Assembly (NCBI GenBank): GCA_002841945.1
Contig: PHBI01000006.1
Coordinates: 1-64,000 of the forward strand
Direction: 5' to 3'
DNA length: 64,000 nt
From: Deltaproteobacteria bacterium HGW-Deltaproteobacteria-14
Lineage (GTDB): Bacteria > Myxococcota_A > UBA9042 > PHBI01
This document shows positions 1 to 8,635 of this stretch, piece by piece. Below the pieces are notes generated by a model. It did not search any database. It saw nothing but the letters and a program-made list of their open reading frames with translations, and had not been told where the DNA came from. The translations under genes and the position numbers were made by a program. The number at the start of each line of letters is the position of its first letter. The first letter of the stretch is position 1.

Positions 1-1081
1 CAGAGTCGGCGGGATCGGCCGGGGCCACCGCGACGCTCGGCGGCAGCTCGGGCTTCGCGACGTAGTCGGTGGGCACGGTCCCGGTGAGCGCGTCGAGCCA
101 GGTCGTGATGGCCGCGACCTGGGTCGGCTCGAGCTCCCGACCGAGCTGGTGGCGGGCCATCATCGTCACCGCCTCGTCGAGCTTCGCCACCTTGCCGTCG
201 TGGAAGTAGGGCCCGGTCTTGGCGATGTTGCGGAGGCTCGGGACCTTGAAGAAGCCCTTGTCCTCGGGGTTCTTGGTGGCGTCGGCGCGCCCCTCGTCGA
301 CGAGGCCCGGCCACGGGGTCACCGCGCCGAGCTTCTGGTAGCTGTTGCCGCCGACGAGCGGCCCGTTGTGGCACGACATGCAGCCGACCTCGGCGAAGGT
401 GACGAAGCCCTCGATCTCGGCGGCGGACAGGGCGTCGTCCTTACCCCCCAGGAAATCGTCCCAGCGCGACGGCGTGGTGAGGCGCCGCTCGAAGACGCCG
501 ATGGCCTTCGCCATGTTGTCGTAGTTGACCGGGTCGGCCTCGCCGGGGAACGCCTTGGCGAACGCGGCGACGTAGCCCGGGATGGACTTCAGCGTGGCCA
601 CGACGGTCTCGCCGTCCGGCATCGCCATCTCGACGGGGTTGAGGATCGGCCCCTTGGCCTGCTCCTCGACGTCCGCGGAGCGCCCGTCCCAGAACTGCGC
701 CAGGTGCCCGGCGGCGTTGTAGACGGTCGGCGAGTTGCGGCTCCCGCGCTGGTGCTCGAAGCCGGGCGAGGTCGGCTCGCCGTCGACGCCGAAGCGATCG
801 AGCTGATGGCAGCTGTTGCAGGAGATGTCCTGGCCCTTGGACATGCGGGTCTCGTAGTAGAGCATGCGACCGAGGTCGGCCTTGTCCTGGGTCCAGGGGT
901 TCGTGTCGCTGTCGAAGTTCGCGGGCAGAGTGGCGAAGGCCTGCGCCTTCTCGCGGGCGGTCGCGAGCGGGGACTGGGGTGCGGCCGGGGGCGGCGCCGG
1001 GGCCTCCGCTTGCTTCGAGCAACCGGGAGTGGCGAGCGCGAGCGCCATCAAGGTAGCCATGACCTGAGCCGTTGACCTCAT
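1..1081 (-). CDS. Di-haem cytochrome c peroxidase lipoprotein (3' end cut by window edge)
   Basis: This is the N-terminal 360 residues of a MauG/CcpA-family di-haem cytochrome c peroxidase, a periplasmic enzyme that reduces hydrogen peroxide with electrons from small electron donors. The ATG at 1081 follows a GGAGGT ribosome site. The first 20 residues form a lipoprotein signal ending ATPGC, so the enzyme is probably lipid-anchored in the envelope. Two CxxCH haem sites are visible: CNSCH starting at Cys88 (electron-accepting/peroxidatic domain) and CMSCH at Cys234 (second domain). Family-typical stretches such as GSRNSPTVYNAA, FWDGR and VPSLRNIAKTGPYFHDG are present. The frame is open to position 1, so the C-terminus lies outside. 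It is divergent from the kinase gene at 1281. The family assignment is secure; the true electron donor is unknown. Confidence 0.93.
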   Translation of the reverse strand, partial: MRSTAQVMATLMALALATPGCSKQAEAPAPPPAAPQSPLATAREKAQAFATLPANFDSDTNPWTQDKADLGRMLYYETRMSKGQDISCNSCHQLDRFGVDGEPTSPGFEHQRGSRNSPTVYNAAGHLAQFWDGRSADVEEQAKGPILNPVEMAMPDGETVVATLKSIPGYVAAFAKAFPGEADPVNYDNMAKAIGVFERRLTTPSRWDDFLGGKDDALSAAEIEGFVTFAEVGCMSCHNGPLVGGNSYQKLGAVTPWPGLVDEGRADATKNPEDKGFFKVPSLRNIAKTGPYFHDGKVAKLDEAVTMMARHQLGRELEPTQVAAITTWLDALTGTVPTDYVAKPELPPSVAVAPADPADS

Positions 1082-1140
1082 TTCGGACCTCCGTCGATTC
1101 GTACACTGCGCGCGGCACGAAGCCGCGCACGGGCCGGAAG

Positions 1141-1173
1141 GCTACGCGCGTAGCTACCCCGTCCGAAACGGAC
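1141..1173. promoter_or_regulatory. Two adjacent palindromes between divergent peroxidase and kinase genes
   Basis: A perfect 14-base palindrome GCTACGCGCGTAGC (1141-1154) is followed seven bases later by the 13-base dyad GTCCG-aaa-CGGAC (1161-1173). Both lie in the 199-base gap between divergent genes, about 60-90 bases upstream of the peroxidase start. Their position fits operator sites for a dimeric regulator, but I do not recognise the motif. Confidence 0.3.
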
Positions 1174-1244
1174 GAATTGTCGCACCCCCCGTGCGCTCGC
1201 GGCGGGGACGGAGCGGCTTCGACACCGCGGCGGGCAGCGATGGG

Positions 1245-1273
1245 TAGCGCGCCGGGCGCGCACGAGCTATCGT
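1245..1273 (+). promoter_or_regulatory. Putative promoter of kinase gene, leaderless spacing
   Basis: TAGCGC (1245-1250), 17 bases, TATCGT (1268-1273), then only seven bases to the GTG at 1281. No ribosome site precedes the GTG. The spacing would start the transcript at or next to the start codon. The -35 match is weak; the call rests on similarity to other promoters in this window. Confidence 0.35.
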
Positions 1274-1280
1274 CCGGCTC

Positions 1281-3560
1281 GTGAAATTGGAGCAGCTCCA
1301 AGCGTTCTTCCCACCGGCGCGGCATGCGGACATCGCGGCCCTGTACGGGCGCTATCTCCGCGACCGCCGGGTCGACGAGGACGTGGAGGGCTTCATCATC
1401 CACCTCCACGACGACGGGCTCCTCGCCCCGGAGGCGCTGCGCGACATCCTCGCGCATCACGAGGTCACGCTGAGCGACGTCCGCAACTTCGAGCCGGCCC
1501 ACGGGACCCCCTACCGCCTCGTCAGCGGCCTCGGTGAGGGCGCGATGGGCGAGGTGTTCCTCGCGCGGGACCCGACGCTCCTGCGGACGGTCGCCGTCAA
1601 GCGCCTCAAGGGGAACCTCAAGGGGCGCCCCGCGCTGCTGCGCCGCTTCATCACCGAGGCGCAGATCACCGCGCAGCTCGACCACCCCGCGATCGTCCCG
1701 ATCTACGGCATCCAGGTCGACGGCGAGGGGCGCGTCTCCTACGCGATGAAGTTCGTCCTCGGCAAGACGCTGAAGGACTATATCCGCGAGACCCGGGCGC
1801 TCTACGATGAGGGGAAGCCGCTCGACGAGGATCACACGCTGCGCGCGCGCATCGAGGCGTTCCTGCCGGTCATCGCGGCGATGGACTACGCCCACCGCCG
1901 CGGGATCATCCACCGCGACCTGAAGCCCGAGAACATCATGCTGGGCTCGTTCGGCGAGGTCCTGGTGATGGACTGGGGTATCGCCCGGCCGATCGGCCGC
2001 CGCGAGCGGGTCACCAGCGGCGAGTCGGTCGAGAACACGCGCGCCGGGACGCTGATCGGGACCCCGTATTATATGTCGCCCGAGCAGGCGCAGGGGCTGA
2101 CCGAGGACCTCGACGACAAGAGCGACCAGTACGCGCTCGGGCTCATCCTCTACGAGATCGCCACGCTCCACCGCGCCATCGCCGGCGAGACCCAGCTCGA
2201 GGTCGTCACCAAGGCGGCGAGCGGCGTGCGCGACGCGGTCGTCCACAGCTACCCGAAGAGGAAGGTCCCGCGCGAGCTGGTGGCGATCATCGAGAAGGCG
2301 ACGGCGCTGCGGCCCGAGGACCGCTACCCCGACACCGACGCGTTCGGCGACGACCTGCGGCGGCTGCTGCGCGACGAGTCGGTCCACGCCGACCCCGACC
2401 GCGGGCTGCGCAAGGTGAAGCGCTGGGTCGGTCGCAACCGGGGCACCGCGATGGCGCTCGGGTTCGGCTCCGTCCTGGCGTTCGCGCTGATCGGCGCGTT
2501 CTTCCTCTGGCAGGGCGCGGTCGCGCTGCGGCACGAGCGCGAGGCCGCCTACCAGCGCGAGCAGCAGTTCCAGACGCTCATGAGCCGCGTCAACGGCCAG
2601 GCGAGCCAGATGAACACCGACCTGAGCCGCTTTGAGCGCTTGGTGCACGGCATCGCCACGGTGGCCGACGAGGTCCTCAACGAGGACCCGCCCGAGGCGC
2701 CCGAGCCCATCGTCTATACCTACTATGTCGACCACATGGTCCCGGCCACTCCCCCGGCGACCGCCCACCCGGCCCCGGCGCCCGCCCGCGGCGGCGGCGT
2801 GGTCAGCTTCGACGAGCCGGACATGTCGCTCGCCCCCGGCGTCGACGCGGCGAAGGTCATGAAGCGGGCGCGGCAGCTCGCGCGGCTGCGCAAGGTCCTC
2901 AAGGACACCCTCTTGTGGAGCCACAGCGACGACACGACCTTCTTGCCGGAGGCAGAGCAGCGGCGCCTCGTCATGGAGGTCGGCGTGCCCCTGGTGTGGA
3001 GCTACGCCGTCGTCGACGAGGGGCTCTCGATCGGCTACCCGGGGACCTGGAAGCTCCTCGACCTCGATGAGGACTACGACGTCCGCAAGATGGAGTGGTA
3101 CCGGAACTTCGCGCGCAAGCGCGGCATCAACTGGTCCACCGCGGGTGTCGACGAGGGGGGGCTCGGCATCGTGATGACCCTGGCGGAGTCGGTCTGGGAC
3201 GACGACGGCGGCTACATCGGCCTGGTCGCGATCGACATGACGCTGAGGTACTTCATCGACAACCTCCTCGAGCAGCCGGAGCTCGCGCGAGCGGGGGCGG
3301 AGTCCCTCATCCTCGACGAGCTGGGTCGGGTCATCGTGCGCTCGACGCAGAAGGAAGAGGCCCGCGACGCGAAGTCGTGGAAGCTCGTGCTCTACGACCA
3401 GGCGCGCCTGCTCGACGCGGTCAAGGCGCAGCGCTCGGGTCACATCACCCTCGACGACGGGCGCCTCGCCGTGTGGACCCACCTCGACACCGTCGCCTGG
3501 GTCTACGTCGTGGTCGGCGAGGCGAAGGCGATGCTCGGCGAGCCGCCGGCAGTGGACTGA
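1281..3560 (+). CDS. Transmembrane Ser/Thr protein kinase with Cache-like sensor domain
   Basis: A 759-residue receptor-type Hanks kinase. Residues 1-75 form an uncharacterised N-terminal segment. The kinase domain covers about 78-370: glycine loop GEGAMGEVFLARD near 85-97, lysine in AVKRLKG near 105, catalytic loop HRDLKPEN at 211, metal-binding DWG (instead of DFG) at 231, and a GTPYYMSPEQA activation segment. A single hydrophobic helix lies at about 391-413. The outer part (about 420-745) has the MEWYRNF and VWDDDGGYIGLVAIDMT patterns typical of double-Cache (PDC) sensor domains. The protein should therefore read an extracytoplasmic small molecule and phosphorylate cytosolic targets. The ligand and substrates cannot be told from sequence. 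The start is GTG without a ribosome site. It is architecturally the same as the kinase at 41165. Confidence 0.93.
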   Translation: MKLEQLQAFFPPARHADIAALYGRYLRDRRVDEDVEGFIIHLHDDGLLAPEALRDILAHHEVTLSDVRNFEPAHGTPYRLVSGLGEGAMGEVFLARDPTLLRTVAVKRLKGNLKGRPALLRRFITEAQITAQLDHPAIVPIYGIQVDGEGRVSYAMKFVLGKTLKDYIRETRALYDEGKPLDEDHTLRARIEAFLPVIAAMDYAHRRGIIHRDLKPENIMLGSFGEVLVMDWGIARPIGRRERVTSGESVENTRAGTLIGTPYYMSPEQAQGLTEDLDDKSDQYALGLILYEIATLHRAIAGETQLEVVTKAASGVRDAVVHSYPKRKVPRELVAIIEKATALRPEDRYPDTDAFGDDLRRLLRDESVHADPDRGLRKVKRWVGRNRGTAMALGFGSVLAFALIGAFFLWQGAVALRHEREAAYQREQQFQTLMSRVNGQASQMNTDLSRFERLVHGIATVADEVLNEDPPEAPEPIVYTYYVDHMVPATPPATAHPAPAPARGGGVVSFDEPDMSLAPGVDAAKVMKRARQLARLRKVLKDTLLWSHSDDTTFLPEAEQRRLVMEVGVPLVWSYAVVDEGLSIGYPGTWKLLDLDEDYDVRKMEWYRNFARKRGINWSTAGVDEGGLGIVMTLAESVWDDDGGYIGLVAIDMTLRYFIDNLLEQPELARAGAESLILDELGRVIVRSTQKEEARDAKSWKLVLYDQARLLDAVKAQRSGHITLDDGRLAVWTHLDTVAWVYVVVGEAKAMLGEPPAVD

Positions 3561-3745
3561 GCCAAGCCACGGCAGGTCCTCGACCGTCACGATGGGAACC
3601 GGGTCCAGCTTCGGCAGAGCGTCACGAGCTCTGGGCCCCGCTCGTCAGACCACGACGCCCCGCCAGCGAGAGCGCCACACGGTCGGCGTGAACGCGGGGA
3701 CGGCGAGCGGGGTCACCAGCGCCGTGTCGCGCTTCGTCTCCGCGG

Positions 3746-4033
3746 TCACGAGCCGAACCTCTCCGCCAGGCGCTCCGCCGTGAGCCCGTGGAGCGTGCTC
3801 ATGATGTTGTAGGCCGTCAGCTCGACCAGGAGCGTCGTCACCAGGGCGTGCTGCGCGTCGTCGAGGCGGCCCTCGACCGCCTTCATCGCCGCCACCAGCG
3901 CCGCCTCCTGGGTGGCCAGCTCGGCGGAGTCGATGACGCCGTCGGCCAGGGCGTCGGTGAAGCGCTCGAGCTGCGCCAGGTGCTGGTCGAGCTGGGGGAG
4001 CTCGGCGTCGGAAAGCCACTCGCTGCGGGGCAT
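3746..4033 (-). CDS. 95-residue helical protein, last gene of the PspA/AAA operon
   Basis: Family not recognised. The ATG at 4033 has a GGAGAG ribosome site; a longer in-frame extension exists upstream but has no site and would run into the intergenic stretch. The 95 residues are predicted to be almost entirely helical, acidic, with leucine/alanine heptad-like spacing, no Cys, no membrane helix and no signal peptide. It starts 25 bases after the AAA ATPase stop and is the seventh and last gene of the co-directional set beginning with pspA. By position it may be an adaptor or regulator for the AAA/PspA pair, but that is inference only. Confidence 0.7.
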   Translation of the reverse strand: MPRSEWLSDAELPQLDQHLAQLERFTDALADGVIDSAELATQEAALVAAMKAVEGRLDDAQHALVTTLLVELTAYNIMSTLHGLTAERLAERFGS

Positions 4034-4058
4034 GGTCACTCGTCTCTCCTGGTCACGG

Positions 4059-5882
4059 TCACTGGGCGGACAGGGTGCGCTTGATCCCGGCGATCCGCTC
4101 GGAGAGGCGCGCGCGGCCACCGAGCCGGGCGACCTCGGCGGTCACGGCGGGGGGGAGGAACTCGGCGTCGGTGCACTCGACGATGGCGGCGAGGCGCTGA
4201 AGCTCGCGCTCGAGGCCCTCGGTAGACGGCAAGAAGTCCGCGAGCACGCCGGTCAGCCGCTCGCGGGTGATGCGCGGCTCACCGGCCAGCAGCGCCGCTC
4301 GCCAGGCGCGCCCGACGACCCCCTCGATGTCGGCGCCGGAGAGCTGGCCGGCGTGGGGCACCTCGGGCACGTCGGCGGCGTCGAGGGTGGCGCCGGACTT
4401 CTTCGCGAGCACCGTGAACATGGCGCGGAGCTCGGACTGCGCGGTCGGGTAGAAGAGCGGGATGTGCACCTCCGCCCTGCCCTGGCGCTTGAGGTCGACC
4501 GGCAGCAGATCGGGCCGGGCCGTGAGCAACATCCACAGGATGCGCCCACGATAGCGGGTGTCGCCCATCTGGGCGGCGATGGTCCCGAAGATCCGGCTCG
4601 AGAGCCCCGAGTCCCCGCCGTCGCTCTCGCGGTCGCCGAGCATCGCGTCGGCCTCGTCGATGATCACGACGACCGGCCCCATGCTGCGCAGCACGCCGAG
4701 CACGCGCTCGAGGTTGGCCTCGGTCTCGCCGACGTACTTCGAGCGGAAGTTCTTGAGCGTCACGCACGGCAAGCCCAGCGAACCCGCGGCGCACTGCGCC
4801 AGAAACGACTTCCCGGTGCCGACCGGCCCGGTCACGAGGTAGCCCATCGGGACCGAGTCGAGGTGCCCCCTGGCGAGCAGCTCGGCGTCGTCGACGAGGC
4901 GGCGCTTGGCGGCCTCGTGGCCGACCACCATGTCGAGGCCCCAGCGCGGCTCGACGAAGTCCAGGAGCCCCTGGGCCTGGCGCTCGATGAGGCGCTTCTT
5001 CAGCTCGCGGAAGCGCGCGCGGTCGAGGCGGCGGCGCCCCTCGATGGTCGATCGCACCAGCACGCCCATGTCGGTGAGCGAGATCCCGGCGGTCAGGCGC
5101 GCCAGCTCGTCGAGGCCGAAGTCGCTGAAGGCGGCGACGTCGTGGCCCTCGGCCAGCGCGTCGAGGTAGGAGCGACGGGCGTCCTCGTCGGGCAGCGGCA
5201 CCTCGAGGGTGGCGACGTGGGGGTTCTGGGTCAGGCGCTCGGAGACCCGGGCGACCTCCTGATCGACCATGACGAAGGCGACGTTGAGGCGCTTGAGGTA
5301 GGGGCTCGCCGCCCAGTCGAGGAGCGTCACCAGGTGGCGCTGCTCTTTCTCGCCGAGGCGGTCGCCGCGGGGCGCGACGAAGGCCGCGTGGGTGATGACG
5401 ATGGCGACGCTGAGGCGGTCCTGCTGGCGGGCGGTCACGTTCTTGAGGAGGAAGCGGTCGAGCAGCGCGAGGACGACCGACGGATCCTTCGGCACCCCCT
5501 CGAGGTCGGCGACCCGGCGGGTGCAGGTCGCGACCATCGCGCGCAGGCGCTGCTCGTTCGAGCCCGCGACGCAGCGGAGGCCGCGCGCGAGGTCGTAGGC
5601 GAGCACGAGGTCCCAGCGGCCAAAGAGCTGCTCGGCGAGGAACTCCTCGAGGGTGCCGAAGCGCGGCGGGACGCCCGGCGCCCCGCGCGGCCCGAGGGGC
5701 ACGAGATCCCAGGTGTTGCCGTGGATGACGAAGGCCGAGGTCGTGCCGGAGAAGTACAGCTCCGCCAGGCGCGCCGCCCAGCCGGGGAACCAGGCGGGGA
5801 GCGCCGCCGAGCCTCCCTCCTTGTCGTCCGCTGATGGCGCCGGCGGGGTCGGCGGGGGGGCGGCGTCGGCGGGTGCACTCAT
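4059..5882 (-). CDS. Classical AAA ATPase (Cdc48/Vps4/FtsH-like) of the PspA operon
   Basis: A 607-residue cytosolic AAA protein. Residues 1-30 are Pro/Ala-rich. A first domain (about 30-310) has AAA-like strands such as LSVAIVITHAAF and LNVAFVMVD but no Walker A, so it looks like an inactive AAA-like module. The second domain has Walker A GPVGTGKSF near residue 350, a pore-loop-like KYVGETEANL, Walker B VVVIIDEADAML, a sensor-1 region LLTARPDLL and an arginine-finger-like DLKRQGR. The KYVGE loop is the hallmark of classical AAA unfoldases that thread or disassemble substrates. No protease motif (HExxH) follows. Its ATG overlaps the stop of the gene upstream (ATGA), so translation is coupled. 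With PspA (an ESCRT-III-fold protein) in the same operon, a Vps4-like role in disassembling a membrane polymer is an attractive inference. Confidence 0.9.
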   Translation of the reverse strand: MSAPADAAPPPTPPAPSADDKEGGSAALPAWFPGWAARLAELYFSGTTSAFVIHGNTWDLVPLGPRGAPGVPPRFGTLEEFLAEQLFGRWDLVLAYDLARGLRCVAGSNEQRLRAMVATCTRRVADLEGVPKDPSVVLALLDRFLLKNVTARQQDRLSVAIVITHAAFVAPRGDRLGEKEQRHLVTLLDWAASPYLKRLNVAFVMVDQEVARVSERLTQNPHVATLEVPLPDEDARRSYLDALAEGHDVAAFSDFGLDELARLTAGISLTDMGVLVRSTIEGRRRLDRARFRELKKRLIERQAQGLLDFVEPRWGLDMVVGHEAAKRRLVDDAELLARGHLDSVPMGYLVTGPVGTGKSFLAQCAAGSLGLPCVTLKNFRSKYVGETEANLERVLGVLRSMGPVVVIIDEADAMLGDRESDGGDSGLSSRIFGTIAAQMGDTRYRGRILWMLLTARPDLLPVDLKRQGRAEVHIPLFYPTAQSELRAMFTVLAKKSGATLDAADVPEVPHAGQLSGADIEGVVGRAWRAALLAGEPRITRERLTGVLADFLPSTEGLERELQRLAAIVECTDAEFLPPAVTAEVARLGGRARLSERIAGIKRTLSAQ

Positions 5883-6778
5883 GCCTCCACGACCTCCTCG
5901 AGCTCGAGGTCCATGATGGCCGGAGCGTCGGCCGCCCCGTCGTCGATGCCCGTGAGGTGCTGGATCTCGCGGATGGCGCGCTCGGTCGAGGCCATGCTCT
6001 CGGCCACCGAGTCGACCTGGCTCGAGATGTAGTCCGGATCCTCGGTGCTCACCGCCAGCTCGGTGAGCGCCCGGATCTTGCCGTCGATGCGGTCGAGCTC
6101 GATGTCGACGAACTCGGCGTTCTTCTCGGCCTGCTCGTAGTTCGAGAGCCGCAGCTCGCCGGTGGCCACGCTGTCGCGGAGCGACTTCAGGATGCGCTCG
6201 TCCTGATCCTCGGCCGCCTTGGTCTCGCGCAGGCGCAGCCGCTCGAGCTGCTCGGCGATCTCGTCCTTGTCGGTGGTCGCGAGGAACTCGGCGAGCGCGC
6301 GCTTGGAGTAGAGCAGGCGCAGAAACGCCCACAAGAGCCGGTCGAGGGTCCCGCGATCGATGCCCTTGGACGCGCCCACGCGCCCGCTGACGCCGCTCGC
6401 GATGGCCCCCATGTCGCGACAGCGCGCGCGCAGGTCCAAGAAGCGAGCGCGGCCGCCGACGTCGAGCCCTTGCAGGAGCGCCGCAACCGACTCCTGGCGG
6501 TTCGGGCGGGCTGCGTCCGACGGGGGTGGCGCCTCCTCGGCGTGGACACGCGCATCGATGGCCGAACGGAAGCGGTCGTTGCCGACGAGCCCGCCGAGGT
6601 AGATGAGCTCGCCCGCGATGACGAGCGGCAGCGCGACCCCGCCGGAGCCGGCGATGATGGCGGCGGCGGTCCCGCCGCCGAAGGCGAGCAGGTTCCAGTG
6701 GTAGAGGAACGCCTCCTTGAGGTAGCGCCAGACGCTGGCGCCCTCTCGTGGTGGCTTCCCGGTGGCGCGCGCGCTCAT
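5879..6778 (-). CDS. Two-TM coiled-coil membrane protein of the PspA operon
   Basis: A 299-residue protein of unrecognised family. Two closely spaced hydrophobic helices (about residues 31-66, rich in Gly/Ala and separated by a very short turn) form a hairpin anchor. The remaining 230 residues are charged and strongly helical, with coiled-coil-like stretches (ATTDKDEIAEQLERLRLRE region, and a long final helix ending in an acidic ELEEVVEA). No signal peptide cleavage site is apparent. It starts four bases after the ABC ATPase stop and its own stop overlaps the AAA ATPase start by four bases. The layout suggests a membrane receptor or platform for PspA or the AAA ATPase. No enzymatic motif was found. 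Confidence 0.8.
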   Translation of the reverse strand: MSARATGKPPREGASVWRYLKEAFLYHWNLLAFGGGTAAAIIAGSGGVALPLVIAGELIYLGGLVGNDRFRSAIDARVHAEEAPPPSDAARPNRQESVAALLQGLDVGGRARFLDLRARCRDMGAIASGVSGRVGASKGIDRGTLDRLLWAFLRLLYSKRALAEFLATTDKDEIAEQLERLRLRETKAAEDQDERILKSLRDSVATGELRLSNYEQAEKNAEFVDIELDRIDGKIRALTELAVSTEDPDYISSQVDSVAESMASTERAIREIQHLTGIDDGAADAPAIMDLELEEVVEA

Positions 6779-6782
6779 GGGA

Positions 6783-7778
6783 TCAGTCGTCCCCCGCGCG
6801 GCGCGACGCCTCGAGGGTCTCGATGGTGTCGCGGATGTCGAAGACGTACTCGAGGAACCGCGGGTCGCGCTGCATCGCGTGGGCCGGCCGGTCGGGCGGC
6901 GGCACGGTGATCTCGCGCAGCAGCGTCCCGGGGGACGAGGACAGGATGTGGACCCGGTCGCCGAGGTAGACCGCCTCCTCGATCGAGTGGGTCACGAAGA
7001 AGACGGTCGCCTCGAGGTCGCGCCACAGCGCCACGAGGTTGTCCTGCATCTGCATCCGGGTGGACGGGTCGAGGGCGCCGAAGGGCTCGTCCATGAGGAT
7101 GATGCGCGGGGACAGGATCAGCGTCCGGGCGATGGCGACGCGCTGTCGCATCCCGCCCGAGAGCTGATGCGGGTACTTGCGGGCGTCGTTTTTGACCGAG
7201 AGCCCGACCTTGTCGATCCAGCCGTGCGCCTGCCCGATGCGCTCCGCCTTGCCGACGCCGCGGCAGGCGAGCCCGAAGGCGACGTTGTCCTCGACGGTCA
7301 TGTGGTCGAACGAGGTGTAGTCCTGAAACACCATCCCGCGGTCCGCGCCCGGGCCGACGACCGGGCGGCCGTCGACGAGGACCTCGCCGGTCGTGGGCGG
7401 GTGCTGCGGGCCGAGCCCGGCGATGAGCCGCAGCACGGTGGACTTACCGCAGCCCGACGGCCCGAGGACGCAGATGAACTCGCCCTTGCCCGGGATGTCT
7501 TCGATCCGGAAGTGTACGTCCTTGATGGCCGTGAACGCCTTCGGGCCGTCGCCGTAGGTCTTGGTGACGTGCTTGAACTCGACGATGGCGGGGCGCCCGC
7601 TAGGGGCCGCCGCGGGCGCGGGCGCCTCGCCGCCAGCGGCGACGACCGTCACCTCGGGCGCGGGCGGCGCCGCGTCCCGGTCGGGCGCGGCGGGGGGCGG
7701 GTCGGCCTTCGCCGCCGCGTCGATCTCCTTGATGAGGGCGTCGGCGTCCTTGAAAGGGACCGGGGCGTCTTCGCTCAC
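6783..7778 (-). CDS. ABC transporter ATP-binding protein (NitT/TauT type)
   Basis: A 331-residue ABC ATPase. After an unusual 70-residue Ala/Pro-rich N-terminal extension comes a complete nucleotide-binding domain: Walker [11 protein letters not shown], a Q-loop in MVFQDYTSF, signature [14 protein letters not shown], Walker [14 protein letters not shown] and the H-loop in [10 protein letters not shown]. This is the pattern of the nitrate/sulfonate/taurine importer ATPases (SsuB/NrtD-like). The GTG start overlaps the permease stop (GTGA) and has a GGAGAG site, so the two are translated together. In this operon it should power the adjacent permease. Substrate is unknown. Confidence 0.93.
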   Translation of the reverse strand: MSEDAPVPFKDADALIKEIDAAAKADPPPAAPDRDAAPPAPEVTVVAAGGEAPAPAAAPSGRPAIVEFKHVTKTYGDGPKAFTAIKDVHFRIEDIPGKGEFICVLGPSGCGKSTVLRLIAGLGPQHPPTTGEVLVDGRPVVGPGADRGMVFQDYTSFDHMTVEDNVAFGLACRGVGKAERIGQAHGWIDKVGLSVKNDARKYPHQLSGGMRQRVAIARTLILSPRIILMDEPFGALDPSTRMQMQDNLVALWRDLEATVFFVTHSIEEAVYLGDRVHILSSSPGTLLREITVPPPDRPAHAMQRDPRFLEYVFDIRDTIETLEASRRAGDD

Positions 7779-8635
7779 AGGTCTCTCCGATAGGGGAACA
7801 AGCCGCGCTGGAACCACGACAGCGTCTTGTCGATGAGCCAGGCCAGGAGCCCGATGATCACGAGGATCATCAGGATGTCCTCGGGCTGCGAGCGCTTCTG
7901 GCTCATCTGGATGAGGAACCCGAGGCCCCGCTTCGCGTTCACCAGCTCCGCCAGCATGATGTAGCCGAACGCCAGCCCGAAGAGCTGCCGCTGGTCGGTG
8001 AACACCTGGGGCAGCGCGAGCGGCGCCAGCACCTTGCGGAAGACCTGCCACGACGAGGCCCCGAGCGTCTGCGCCGTCTCGACGTAGCGCTGATGGATCG
8101 CCACGACCGCGCTCGCCGCGCTCGAGAAGACGAAGGGCACGGTGGCGATGAAGAGGAACATCACCTTCTGGGTCTCGTCGATGCCGAACCACATGAGCGT
8201 CAGCGGGATGAGCGCCGCGATGGGGATGTTGCGGCCGAAGATGACCAGCGGCGTGACGAAGGCGTTGAGCGGGCGCCAGGCCCCGGCCAGCATCCCGAAC
8301 GGGATGCCGATGACGCAGGCGAGACCGAAGCCTAGGAAGACCCGGGTCAACGACGCCGCGATGCTCGCGATGAGCCCGCGCTCACCGAACAGCCGCGGCA
8401 GGCTCTGGGCGGTCTCCCCGAGGCTCGGCAGCACCGCCGGCGAGATGGCGCGGTGCTCCGGGATGTCCCCCGAGGTCATGCCCCCCCAGACGAGCAGCAG
8501 CAGGCCGACGCTGCTGACGCCGAGGAGGATCCGCACGTAGTACGGCGGCTCCTCCCGCAGCCGGAAGAGGCGCTTGGTCCAGCTGTCCCCGGGCGGCCCC
8601 CCCCCTACCCCGGGCGCCTGTCCGCCGTCGCTCAC
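7775..8635 (-). CDS. ABC transporter permease (NitT/TauT type)
   Basis: A 286-residue inner-membrane permease of the BPD transporter inner-membrane-component family with about six hydrophobic segments. The EAA-like cytosolic loop is seen around [20 protein letters not shown], the site that docks the ABC ATPase. The first 35 residues are a Gly/Pro-rich cytosolic leader. It starts with GTG overlapping the stop of the OmpA-fused binding-protein gene and overlaps the ATPase start downstream, so all three are translationally coupled. The family usually imports nitrate, sulfonates, taurine or related small molecules; here the partner binding protein is atypical, so substrate is open. Confidence 0.93.
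   Translation of the reverse strand: MSDGGQAPGVGGGPPGDSWTKRLFRLREEPPYYVRILLGVSSVGLLLLVWGGMTSGDIPEHRAISPAVLPSLGETAQSLPRLFGERGLIASIAASLTRVFLGFGLACVIGIPFGMLAGAWRPLNAFVTPLVIFGRNIPIAALIPLTLMWFGIDETQKVMFLFIATVPFVFSSAASAVVAIHQRYVETAQTLGASSWQVFRKVLAPLALPQVFTDQRQLFGLAFGYIMLAELVNAKRGLGFLIQMSQKRSQPEDILMILVIIGLLAWLIDKTLSWFQRGLFPYRRDL

Noticed and set aside
441..3590. Very long minus-strand open frame (1049 codons) across the kinase gene
   Set aside because: It runs antisense to a clear kinase and out of frame with the peroxidase; composition is Arg/Asp/Val-rich shadow sequence caused by GC-biased third positions.
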